A stretch of DNA of 64,000 bases, from the NCBI GenBank assembly GCA_000961575.1, contig LADP01000003.1:62001-126000 (forward strand), written 5' to 3'. Source of the stretch: Peptococcaceae bacterium BRH_c8a (GTDB lineage: Bacteria; Bacillota; Desulfotomaculia; Desulfotomaculales; Desulfallaceae). Positions 38,436-46,746 of the stretch are shown here, piece by piece (the first letter of the stretch is position 1; each line of letters starts with the position of its first letter). The translations under genes and the position numbers were made by a program. The notes under the pieces were generated by a model. That model was not told where the DNA came from. It saw only the letters and a list, made by a program, of their open reading frames with translations, and searched no databases.

Positions 38436-41076
38436 TTTTCCCTCCTTCAATTGCCCGGGCCATGTAATCGCGTATAAATGCTTGTTCGTCTGCTTCAGAG
38501 GTTACATTACCATCCAGCCGTTCGTGCCACAGCGCTTCCAGCGCTTGCCGGTAAACAGGGCCGGGACGGTAACCCAATTCCTTGATATACTTGCCGTTAA
38601 TCCTGGGCTTGTTATCCTTAATGGTCACCAAAAGCTGCCTGAACCGGACTTTAATCCAGTCCTCTTCCAGGATGGCCATTAACATGGGGTATGATTCCCG
38701 GGGCATTTTCAACAGCACCTTGGCCAAGTTACTAATTTTGATGTCCTGAGGTGCTTTCCAGATCAGGGACACCGCCTGTCGCCAGCCTTCCAATGCCGCC
38801 AGCACCTTTTCGGTCTGCCTTTTGCTCATATTGTAGCGCTGGCATATTTTTTCGGCTGCTTCGGCATCAGACCAGTGCAGGATGGCAACGATGTAGGGCA
38901 GCCATTTTTCAGTTGGCCCCATCAGCCCCCACTCGTTGATAATTTCCATGGCCTGATGCAGTTCTTTTAATACCGGATCTATTTCCCAGTAATTAATGTC
39001 GGGGAAAAGGTAGGGCCACACCTGGAGTTTTTCCAGACGCAGCAGCATTTTAGCTGCCTCCCTTTCCATCAGTATATGCTTTAACTCCTCCCAAATGCGC
39101 TCCGGGGTCACCTTGCCCAGGACCCCCTGACGCACAGCTTCATTGAGCAGTTTCAAGGTCTGCGGTTCAATACTAAAACCATAACGTTGTTCAAACCGTA
39201 CCGCCCTGAGAATCCGGGTCGGATCTTCAATAAAGCTAAGGTTGTGCAGCACCCTGACCAACCCCTGGTTCAGGTCTTCCCGGCCGCTAAAGAAATCCAC
39301 TAGTTCGCCAAAGTTATCCAAGTTTAAAGAAACGGCCATAGCGTTGATGGTAAAGTCGCGGCGGTATAAATCCTGGTGCAGCGAAGAACTTTCCACCTGC
39401 GGCAGCGCGGCGGGAAAAGCATAAAACTCCACCCTGGCAGTGGCTACATCCACCTTGAACTCGTCGGAATAAACCACTTCTGCGGTACCAAATTTCCAGT
39501 GGGATCTTACCTTGGCCAGGTGGTTTTTACCCAGTTCTTCGGCCAGCAAAATGCCTTCTCCCTCCACCACCAGGTCCACGTCCAAACTTTCCTGGCCCAT
39601 CATTACATCACGAACCAGGCCTCCGGCAGTGTAAACCTTGTAACCCATTTCGTCGGCGATGCGCCCGGCCTCGTCCAGTATATCCAGCACCTTCGGGGTC
39701 AAATTCTGCTGCATCAGCTTTTTAATATGCCGGTGTTGGGTTATTTGTGCTACATTGGCATTATTATAAGTAATATGGTGCCGGCTTTGAACTTCCCCGT
39801 GCAGTGTCCTTAATACGTCGGTGCGCGACACAATGCCCACCAACTTGTCGTTCTCCACCACCGGCACGCGTCCGATATCATGACTAATCATCAATTCCTG
39901 TACTTCGGAAACTGGCATGTCGCTGGGGACACACACCACCCTAACGGTCATAAAACCCTTCACCGGGGCGTGGCCCAGCCCGTGATGCAGCGCTTTTTCC
40001 GCATCCCGACGTGATATGACGCCCATCATTTTTTCTTCTTTGGCTACCGGTAGGCCGGAGTGTCCGTAGCGCAGCATAATATGGCCGGCTTCATCGATGG
40101 TCATCTCCGGTGCCACGGTTTTTACCGGCGCAGACATGATATCTGCCGCGCACAAGGGTGGGCGTATTTTTTTATAGATCTCGTCCAGTAGTTCCCAGAT
40201 CACATCATCCAGGCCAATCTTTTTTACAGTGGCCGAAGCCGCAGAGGCATGACCGCCACCCTTAAAGTGTTTGAGAATATCGCCCACGTTGGCCTGGGGA
40301 ATGCTGCTGCGGGCTACAATATGTACCCGGTCTTCCATTTCGGCCACGACAAAGACCACGTCCAGCCTCTCTATTTCGGAAATGGTATGGGCAATCAGGG
40401 CTAATCCAACAATAAACTCTTCGGTTTTGGCCCTGGCAATGAGAACTTTAGCGCCGCTAATTTGGTGCCGGTCGGCATTGACTAAAAGATCCTTAAGCAG
40501 AGACTTCTGCTCCAGGGTCATGGGCCGGCCCAAAAAATCAGCTACCACCGCCAGATTGGCACCTTGTTGAAGCAGATATGAAACCGCGTCCACGTCTCTA
40601 GAGGTGGTGCTGGTAAATACCAGTGAACCGGTGTCGCCGTATATGCCAAGGCAAAGAATGGAGGCTTCCAGAGGAGTCAGTTCAATGTTGTTTTCCCTAA
40701 TCCTCTCCACTAGTAAGGTGGTTGATGCGCCTACCGGAGCCACCATTTCCACCGAGCCCCGGAGATCCCCGTCCACCCAGGGATGATGATCGTAGATGTG
40801 TATATCCACACCGGGCTTGTCCAGTATTTCAGCAATTTTACCCAGTCGGCGGGGACTCTTGGTATCCACTACGATGACCCTGGTCACCCGGTCCAGATCA
40901 ATTTGTTTAATACTATACAGGTTTAGAGCGTCTTTATGCAGGGAGACGAATTCCTCCACGTTGCGGGAAAGTTTGCCGGGTAATACCGGCCTGGCGTCCG
41001 GATATAGCCTTAGCGCTGCCACCATAGCGGCCAGTCCGTCCATATCTGTATTGGTGTGGGTGGTGATTATCTCCAC
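38428..41076 (-). CDS. DHH/DHHA1 phosphoesterase - CBS pair - CCA/A-adding tRNA nucleotidyltransferase fusion
   Basis: DHH-type N-term (HTNTDMDGLAAMVAAL, YDHHPW), two CBS repeats, class II nucleotidyltransferase (GGLVRDVMMGQESLDVDLVVEG). Confidence 0.92.
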   Translation of the reverse strand: MEIITTHTNTDMDGLAAMVAALRLYPDARPVLPGKLSRNVEEFVSLHKDALNLYSIKQIDLDRVTRVIVVDTKSPRRLGKIAEILDKPGVDIHIYDHHPWVDGDLRGSVEMVAPVGASTTLLVERIRENNIELTPLEASILCLGIYGDTGSLVFTSTTSRDVDAVSYLLQQGANLAVVADFLGRPMTLEQKSLLKDLLVNADRHQISGAKVLIARAKTEEFIVGLALIAHTISEIERLDVVFVVAEMEDRVHIVARSSIPQANVGDILKHFKGGGHASAASATVKKIGLDDVIWELLDEIYKKIRPPLCAADIMSAPVKTVAPEMTIDEAGHIMLRYGHSGLPVAKEEKMMGVISRRDAEKALHHGLGHAPVKGFMTVRVVCVPSDMPVSEVQELMISHDIGRVPVVENDKLVGIVSRTDVLRTLHGEVQSRHHITYNNANVAQITQHRHIKKLMQQNLTPKVLDILDEAGRIADEMGYKVYTAGGLVRDVMMGQESLDVDLVVEGEGILLAEELGKNHLAKVRSHWKFGTAEVVYSDEFKVDVATARVEFYAFPAALPQVESSSLHQDLYRRDFTINAMAVSLNLDNFGELVDFFSGREDLNQGLVRVLHNLSFIEDPTRILRAVRFEQRYGFSIEPQTLKLLNEAVRQGVLGKVTPERIWEELKHILMEREAAKMLLRLEKLQVWPYLFPDINYWEIDPVLKELHQAMEIINEWGLMGPTEKWLPYIVAILHWSDAEAAEKICQRYNMSKRQTEKVLAALEGWRQAVSLIWKAPQDIKISNLAKVLLKMPRESYPMLMAILEEDWIKVRFRQLLVTIKDNKPRINGKYIKELGYRPGPVYRQALEALWHERLDGNVTSEADEQAFIRDYMARAIEGGKNV

Positions 41077-41137
41077 CTTTTTATCCCTCCGCCTGATGAA
41101 TAATGTTGCACTAAGTTCATATTATACCATATAAATT

Positions 41138-41212
41138 GGGGTCAGACTTAAACAAACTATAATAACGTATAAAGCATATAATACGTTTTATAGTTTGTTT
41201 AAGTCTGACCCC
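41138..41212. repeat. Long inverted repeat, GGGGTCAG type
   Basis: 24-bp perfect arms ggggtcagacttaaacaaactata / tatagtttgtttaagtctgacccc plus inner paired segment. Confidence 0.95.
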
Positions 41213-41224
41213 TAATCTCCCAGG

Positions 41225-42565
41225 TTATCTGGCCAGTTTAACTACTTTTTGCTTCTCCTGTAAACGAGCGGGCACCTGGTCGTTTCGTAACAGGTCGTCA
41301 TACGTTTCCCTGGCTACGATAATGTCGGCGTGGCCCTCTTTGACCAGTACCATAGCGGGTCGGGGCAGCCGGTTGTAATTCATGGACATGGAATAATTAT
41401 ATGCGCCGGTAGCGGAAACAGCCAGTATGTCGCCGGGTTGCGGCGAGGGCAGCTTAATGTCCCAGATTAACATATCGCCTGATTCGCAACATCTGCCGGC
41501 AATGGAAACCGTTTCCTGCGGTTCTTCGGAAGCCCGGTTGGCCAGCAGCGCTTCGTAGCGCGACTGGTACATAGCCGGCCTGGGGTTGTCGCCCATGCCG
41601 CCGTCAACCGCCACGTACTTGCGGATGCCGGGAATATCTTTCACTGCGCCCACGGTATATAGTGTGGAACCGGCGGGCCCGCTAATGGAACGGCCGGGTT
41701 CAACCATTAACCTCGGCGCCGGCAGGCCGTACTGGGCGGCTATGCTGCGCACCGCCTGGATGGCTGTATCGGCATAATGTTCTACCGGTTGTGGTTCATC
41801 GCCATGAGCGTAATAGATACCCAACCCGCCGCCCAGATTCAACTCATCCGGTGCCCAACCGGTCTCCCGGTGTACTGCGGCAGCAAAACGCATCATCACA
41901 TCAGCAGCGTGGCTGTATGATTCCAGCTCGAATATCTGTGAGCCGATGTGGCAATGGAATCCTCTCAGACGCACACCCTCGGTGGACAACGCCAGTTGCA
42001 CCGTTTCCAGTGCCTGGCCGTTTTCGATAACAATGCCGAATTTACTGTCAACCTGGCCAGTCTTGATGTATTCGTGGGTATGGGCTTCGACGCCGGGTGT
42101 CAGGCGCAAAATAATATCGGCGGTAACTCCGGATTCCCGGGCCAACCGGCCAAGTAATTTCAGTTCGTATTGGTTATCAACCATAAACCGGCCCACTTTG
42201 TAATCCAGGGCCATCTGTAATTCCTTGGCAGACTTGTTATTGCCGTGGAAGTACACTTTTTCCATGGGGAAACAAGCTTTCCTAGCGGTGTGTAATTCAC
42301 CGCCGGAAACTACATCCAAACCCAGTCCTTCCTGGGCTACCATGTGACACACGGCCAGGGTTAGCAAAGTTTTACCGGCGTAGATTACAATGCCGTCATG
42401 TTTTTCGGTGAAAGCCCGGTAATAATTGCGGCAATTTTGCCGAAAATGAGCTTCGTCCAGCACGTAAAGCGGGGTCTCAAACCGTTCCGCCAACTCGGTG
42501 GTGTCGCATCCGCCAATTTCCAGGTGTCCACTGGCGTTAATCTTCATCGTACCATGCAATTTCAT
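41225..42565 (-). CDS. lysA: Diaminopimelate decarboxylase
   Basis: PLP-lysine region IVIYAGKTLLTLAV; FHCHIGSQIFE; GRCCESGDML. Confidence 0.95.
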   Translation of the reverse strand: MKLHGTMKINASGHLEIGGCDTTELAERFETPLYVLDEAHFRQNCRNYYRAFTEKHDGIVIYAGKTLLTLAVCHMVAQEGLGLDVVSGGELHTARKACFPMEKVYFHGNNKSAKELQMALDYKVGRFMVDNQYELKLLGRLARESGVTADIILRLTPGVEAHTHEYIKTGQVDSKFGIVIENGQALETVQLALSTEGVRLRGFHCHIGSQIFELESYSHAADVMMRFAAAVHRETGWAPDELNLGGGLGIYYAHGDEPQPVEHYADTAIQAVRSIAAQYGLPAPRLMVEPGRSISGPAGSTLYTVGAVKDIPGIRKYVAVDGGMGDNPRPAMYQSRYEALLANRASEEPQETVSIAGRCCESGDMLIWDIKLPSPQPGDILAVSATGAYNYSMSMNYNRLPRPAMVLVKEGHADIIVARETYDDLLRNDQVPARLQEKQKVVKLAR

Positions 42566-42746
42566 GCTACAGTTCCTCCAATTCTGGGCTAAAGTAAAAA
42601 GGATTAAAACATAAACACTCCAGGCGAGTGAAAGGCGGCCTAAAACGCAACACCCTTTCCGGCTCTCCGGTGGATAGCGCCCCTCGTCTCAGATGAGGGG
42701 CGTGTTTTCGTTAATATACTTTAACATGGCTTAAACGCCAAGTCAA
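42566..42746 (-). promoter_or_regulatory. lysA promoter and structured 5' leader
   Basis: Minus -35 TTGACT (42741-42746), 17-nt spacer, -10 TAAAGT (42718-42723); hairpin 42678-42702 and further GC-rich stems before the lysA start. Confidence 0.45.
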
Positions 42747-42760
42747 TTAGAAAAAATAAA

Positions 42761-42798
42761 CGGGGTCAGACTCTTAACAGTTTAAGAGCCAGACCCCG
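42761..42798. repeat. Short inverted repeat, GGGGTCAG type; terminator-like for trpB2
   Basis: cggggtcagactcttaa-cag-tttaagagccagaccccg, followed on minus strand by tttattttttct. Confidence 0.85.
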
Positions 42799-42816
42799 CT
42801 TTAAGTGGTCGTTTCT

Positions 42817-44175
42817 TTATTTCACGTCAGGCAGATTCTGCAGCGACCTGGTCAGGATGTCCTCAGGCAGAGGATAGTCTATCAATTTGCCGGTCAGGTA
42901 TGCCTCGTAGGAGGGCATGTCCAACAGACCGTGTCCGCTAAGGCTAAACAGAATGGTACGGGCCTCGCCCGCTTCCCTGGCTTCCAGTGCTTCAGCGATA
43001 GCGTTCTGGATGGCATGGGATGATTCCGGTGCCGGAACAATACCTTCGCTCCGGGCGAACAGTTTGGCTGCTTCAAAAACCGAGGTTTGATCAATGGCCG
43101 CTGCTTCGATGATGCCGTCGTGTACCAACTGGCAAAGCAGAGGTGAGTCGCCGTGGTAACGCAACCCGCCGGAGTGGATGCCCGGGGGCATGAATTCGGC
43201 GCCCAAGGTGTACATATGAACCAAGGGAGTCAAACCTGCAGTATCGCCGTAATCGTAGGCGAACTTACCGCGGGTCAAGGTGGGGCAGGCCGATGGTTCC
43301 ACGCCGACCAAACGAACTTTGGCCCCGTTAACCAGCTTGTCGTGCACAAACGGGAAGGCGATGCCGCTAAAGTTGCTGCCTCCGCCGCAGCAGCCGATAA
43401 CCACGTCGGGATAGTCGCCGGCTTTGGCCATTTGTGCCTTGGCTTCCAGGCCGATGATGGTCTGGTGCATAATTACGTGGTTCAATACACTGCCCAGAGC
43501 GTAATTAGTGTCTCCACGTTGGGCGGCAATTTCCACCGCTTCACTGATGGCAATGCCCAAGCTGCCCGGAGTGTTCGGGTCGGCGGCCAGTGCTTTGCGA
43601 CCATATTCCGTATCGGTGCTGGGGCTGGGTAACACGCTGCCCCCGAATAATTCCATCATGGTGCGGCGGTAGGGTTTTTGATCATAGCTAACCCTGACCA
43701 TGAATATCCGGCATTCCATGCCGAAAAAGTTGCAAGCCTGGCTAAGAGCGATACCCCACTGGCCGGCGCCGGTTTCAGTGGACAAACGCATAATACCTTC
43801 TTGTTTATTATAGTAGGCCTGGGCCACGGCGGTGTTTAGCTTGTGACTGCCGGCCGGGCTGACACCTTCATACTTATAGTAAATTTTAGCCGGGGTATCC
43901 AGGGCTTTTTCCAGGCGACGGGCCCTGTGCATGGGCGACGGGCGCCATAACCGGTAAATTTCCCGCACCTCGTCGGGGATCTCAATCCAACGTTCCTGGC
44001 TTACTTCCTGTTTGATCAGTTCCATGGGGAAGATGGCCGACAGGTCATCGGGGCCAATGGGCTGCTTGGTACCGGGGTGCAGTGGCGGTTTGGGCAGATT
44101 AGGCATGTCCGCCATTACATTGTACCATTTCTCAGGGATTTCATTTTCCGTGAGCAGAATTTTAACTTCGCTCAT
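42817..44175 (-). CDS. trpB: TrpB-like PLP-dependent enzyme (TrpB2)
   Basis: [29 protein letters not shown], long TrpB2-type N-terminus; no trpA nearby. Confidence 0.9.
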   Translation of the reverse strand: MSEVKILLTENEIPEKWYNVMADMPNLPKPPLHPGTKQPIGPDDLSAIFPMELIKQEVSQERWIEIPDEVREIYRLWRPSPMHRARRLEKALDTPAKIYYKYEGVSPAGSHKLNTAVAQAYYNKQEGIMRLSTETGAGQWGIALSQACNFFGMECRIFMVRVSYDQKPYRRTMMELFGGSVLPSPSTDTEYGRKALAADPNTPGSLGIAISEAVEIAAQRGDTNYALGSVLNHVIMHQTIIGLEAKAQMAKAGDYPDVVIGCCGGGSNFSGIAFPFVHDKLVNGAKVRLVGVEPSACPTLTRGKFAYDYGDTAGLTPLVHMYTLGAEFMPPGIHSGGLRYHGDSPLLCQLVHDGIIEAAAIDQTSVFEAAKLFARSEGIVPAPESSHAIQNAIAEALEAREAGEARTILFSLSGHGLLDMPSYEAYLTGKLIDYPLPEDILTRSLQNLPDVK

Positions 44176-44357
44176 CTCTTCTCGCACTCCTCTCTAAGCT
44201 AAACTGTTTTTAAAAACTCATAAAACTATTTTAGACTAAGAGGTTATTTTGCGCAAGGAAAGTTAGTTATTTTTCCCCTTAAAAACTAAATTTCGTATAG
44301 TCCCCACTGAAAAACGACATAACAAACCCCTCACCACAAGATTGGTCTAACTAGTTT

Positions 44358-44586
44358 CCCCTGAAAAACTAAGCATCACTGGGGTTTGGTGTTAATCGGA
44401 GGGTTACGTAGGAGCTTAAATCAAAGAGTGAGAGAGTCCGAGGAAAAGCGCCGGTGCATGTCTGAGCGCCCGCAGGGCGCGAGTTCTCCGGCGCCCGAGG
44501 ACGAACGAGCTCGTTCAAGCATAACGGCGAGTAGTTACCCGGTATTAACACCAAACCCCTTACCAAGACTTTTTCAGGAGACACTA
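44358..44586. repeat. Composite palindromic element copy 2, core-containing
   Basis: Same palindromic arms as copy 1 but with a 131-bp segment (44408-44538) at the hairpin tip; repeated inverted near 51801-52042. Confidence 0.9.
44408..44538 (+). ncRNA. Putative structured RNA-like core of the composite element
   Basis: Nested pairing gcgccgg[...gcgcccgcagggcgc...]ccggcgc and gaacgagctcgttc; conserved in copy 3 with about a dozen substitutions by eye. Confidence 0.4.
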
Positions 44587-45558
44587 ACTGATTTTTTCTT
44601 CATTAGCCAACGCATTGCTCCACCGGCCACAGCGATCACCCCAGCGCGCGATAACCCGGCCGCCCTCCTGAATTTCCACCACTTCACATATGTTGGGACA
44701 GCCGTCACAGGCAAACCCGCCGCTGCAAAAATCGCTATCGGCAACCTGAAAACCTCTGAAGCCGGTCTTTCTGCGGTTGGTGCTTTCCCGGGCCAGCATA
44801 GCTGCGCCAAGGGCACCCATAACGTTGAAATAAGGAGGCACAATTACTTCAATCTCGAGCGCCTTTTCGAAGGCCCATTTCATCCCGGCGTTGGCCGCCA
44901 CACCGCCCTGGAATACCACCGGAGCCAGGATTTCTTTGCCTTTGCCGACATTATTCATATAATTACGTACCAGCGCTTCGCACAGCCCGGCCAGGATGTC
45001 GGGTATGTTATAGCCCATCTGCTGTTTGTGGATCATGTCACTTTCGGCAAACACGGCGCAACGTCCGGCAATCTGTACCGGCACTTTGGACTGCAGCGCC
45101 TGTGGCCCAAAGTCCTCAATATCCAGGTTCAGCCGTGAGGCCTGCTGATCCAAAAATGATCCCGTGCCTGCGGCACACACTGTGTTCATGGCGAAATCGG
45201 ACACCACCCCGTTACGCAGGATAATAATTTTAGAATCCTGCCCGCCAATCTCCAGGATGGTTTGCACACCAGGCACCACATTGGAGGCAGCTATGGCATG
45301 GGTGGTAATCTCATTTTTGACCACATCAGCACCGGTCATTACGCCGGCCAGATGCCGTCCGCTGCCAGTGGTGCCCACGCCGGCCACCTTGGTGCCGGGC
45401 GGCAGCGCTAAATGCATTAGTTTAAGCCCTTTTTGCACCACTTCAATGGGCTTACCGCTGGTGCGCATGTAAATACTGTGCTTTATGGTGCCGTCTTCAC
45501 CGGTGGCCACCAGGTTAGTGCTCACCGAGCCAACGTCAATACCAAGGTATACATACAT
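44584..45558 (-). CDS. Acyl-CoA dehydratase activase (BadF/BadG/BcrA/BcrD ATPase family)
   Basis: YLGIDVGSVSTNLV, GVGTTGSGRHLAG, EIGGQDSKII, AAGTGSFLDQQASRL. Confidence 0.92.
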   Translation of the reverse strand: MYVYLGIDVGSVSTNLVATGEDGTIKHSIYMRTSGKPIEVVQKGLKLMHLALPPGTKVAGVGTTGSGRHLAGVMTGADVVKNEITTHAIAASNVVPGVQTILEIGGQDSKIIILRNGVVSDFAMNTVCAAGTGSFLDQQASRLNLDIEDFGPQALQSKVPVQIAGRCAVFAESDMIHKQQMGYNIPDILAGLCEALVRNYMNNVGKGKEILAPVVFQGGVAANAGMKWAFEKALEIEVIVPPYFNVMGALGAAMLARESTNRRKTGFRGFQVADSDFCSGGFACDGCPNICEVVEIQEGGRVIARWGDRCGRWSNALANEEKIS

Positions 45559-46656
45559 TCAGGCAGTTCCCTCCCTGATTTCTTTTTTCCTATTTAATAA
45601 ATCTACAAATGCCTCCAGCCTAGTAACCATGCCCGCCTCGCCGGATTGTTCGTCCACAATAAGAGTCATCACCGGGATGCCTAAATCAGAACTAACCTGA
45701 GGCAGAATGCTTTGGGCTACTATTTCAGGCATACAGGTGAAGGGCAACAACTGGATAACGCCGTCAAAACCCTGCTCGGCGTAAAGAATAGTGCTCCCTA
45801 CTGTCTCCAAACCGTGACCGCCCACCGTGTGACCCAAGTAAGACAGACCTTTTTCTTTGGCTGGTTTGCTGCTACGCTCATTTTTGACCAAGCCCATAAA
45901 CAGATGGTCGTTAATCCATTCACTCAGATGGATTGAGCGATCCACTTCTACGCCCATCTTACCGAGCTTACGCTCGATTTCCTGGTTGGCGAAGGGTTCC
46001 AACAGGGTAAATATTTCACCCACCAGACCAATCCGTACCACTGGCCGGTGTTGATCAACGGCGACACCATTCATGATTTTTAAAGCCGCATCCAGGGCGG
46101 CAGGCATCTCTTCCGGGGTTTTGGCAGCGATAATGATGGCTAGTGCTTGCTTAAGTGCCCGTTCAGTTTCACCCGGCCTGAGTTCACGGGGTCGGGAGTA
46201 GTAAGCTCGTTGTTCCACATGATCTACGGCACTTGCTTTTAGGTAACCCAATCGGATGCCTTTAATTACCTTAAACCAAGAACGGTTTTGGGTGATGTAC
46301 CGTATTTTGCCGATTAGTTCGGCGATATGTTTTTCAGGCGGTTCCAGCACCACCAACTGGTACCGGTAGCCCAGGTCATTTAGTATGGCGTGTTCCACCT
46401 GGGCGTAGTAACCAAACCGGCAGGGACCGCACCCGCCCGCCATTACCACGGTGTCGGCGCCCATTTGGGCCGCCTCCATAAAATTGCCCAAGTTAAGTTT
46501 CAGGGGCATACAGGCAAATTCGGGGCCGTGCTTGACGCCCAGTTGCATTGTTTTTTTACTGGATGGCGGCGGTATCACCACTTCGACGCCCAGATATTCC
46601 AGCATCCCTTTGATACATATCCACATGTGGCCCATGTGGGGATAAGTGACACGCAA
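45559..46656 (-). CDS. Acyl-CoA dehydratase activase-related protein (2-hydroxyglutaryl-CoA dehydratase activator-like)
   Basis: MAGGCGPCRFGYYAQ, FTCMPEIVAQSILPQVS, TLIVDEQSGEAGMVTRLEAFVD. Confidence 0.85.
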   Translation of the reverse strand: MRVTYPHMGHMWICIKGMLEYLGVEVVIPPPSSKKTMQLGVKHGPEFACMPLKLNLGNFMEAAQMGADTVVMAGGCGPCRFGYYAQVEHAILNDLGYRYQLVVLEPPEKHIAELIGKIRYITQNRSWFKVIKGIRLGYLKASAVDHVEQRAYYSRPRELRPGETERALKQALAIIIAAKTPEEMPAALDAALKIMNGVAVDQHRPVVRIGLVGEIFTLLEPFANQEIERKLGKMGVEVDRSIHLSEWINDHLFMGLVKNERSSKPAKEKGLSYLGHTVGGHGLETVGSTILYAEQGFDGVIQLLPFTCMPEIVAQSILPQVSSDLGIPVMTLIVDEQSGEAGMVTRLEAFVDLLNRKKEIREGTA

Positions 46657-46674
46657 AGGTCATCGCTCCTATCG

Positions 46675-46740
46675 GTACTCATCCTGAGCGCAGCGAAGGA
46701 TCTTATCTTTTAAAGGTTCTTCACTTTGTTCAGAATAACG
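46675..46740. repeat. REP-like repeat (TCATCCTGAGCGCAGCGAAGGATCT...TTCACTTTGTTCAGAATAA)
   Basis: Matches other copies in this window. Confidence 0.8.
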
Positions 46741-46746
46741 TAATAC

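Noticed and set aside
44358-44586. CRISPR-like array or group II intron
   Set aside because: Only palindromic arms plus one core; no regularly spaced repeats, no RT and no intron boundary motifs recognised.
44386-45138. 250-aa plus-strand ORF starting within the composite element (…MSERPQGASSPAPEDERARSS…), and the similar 51800-51985 minus ORF
   Set aside because: The shared peptide comes from translating the repeat core; the ORF then runs antisense through the activase gene. A repeat artefact, not a protein family.
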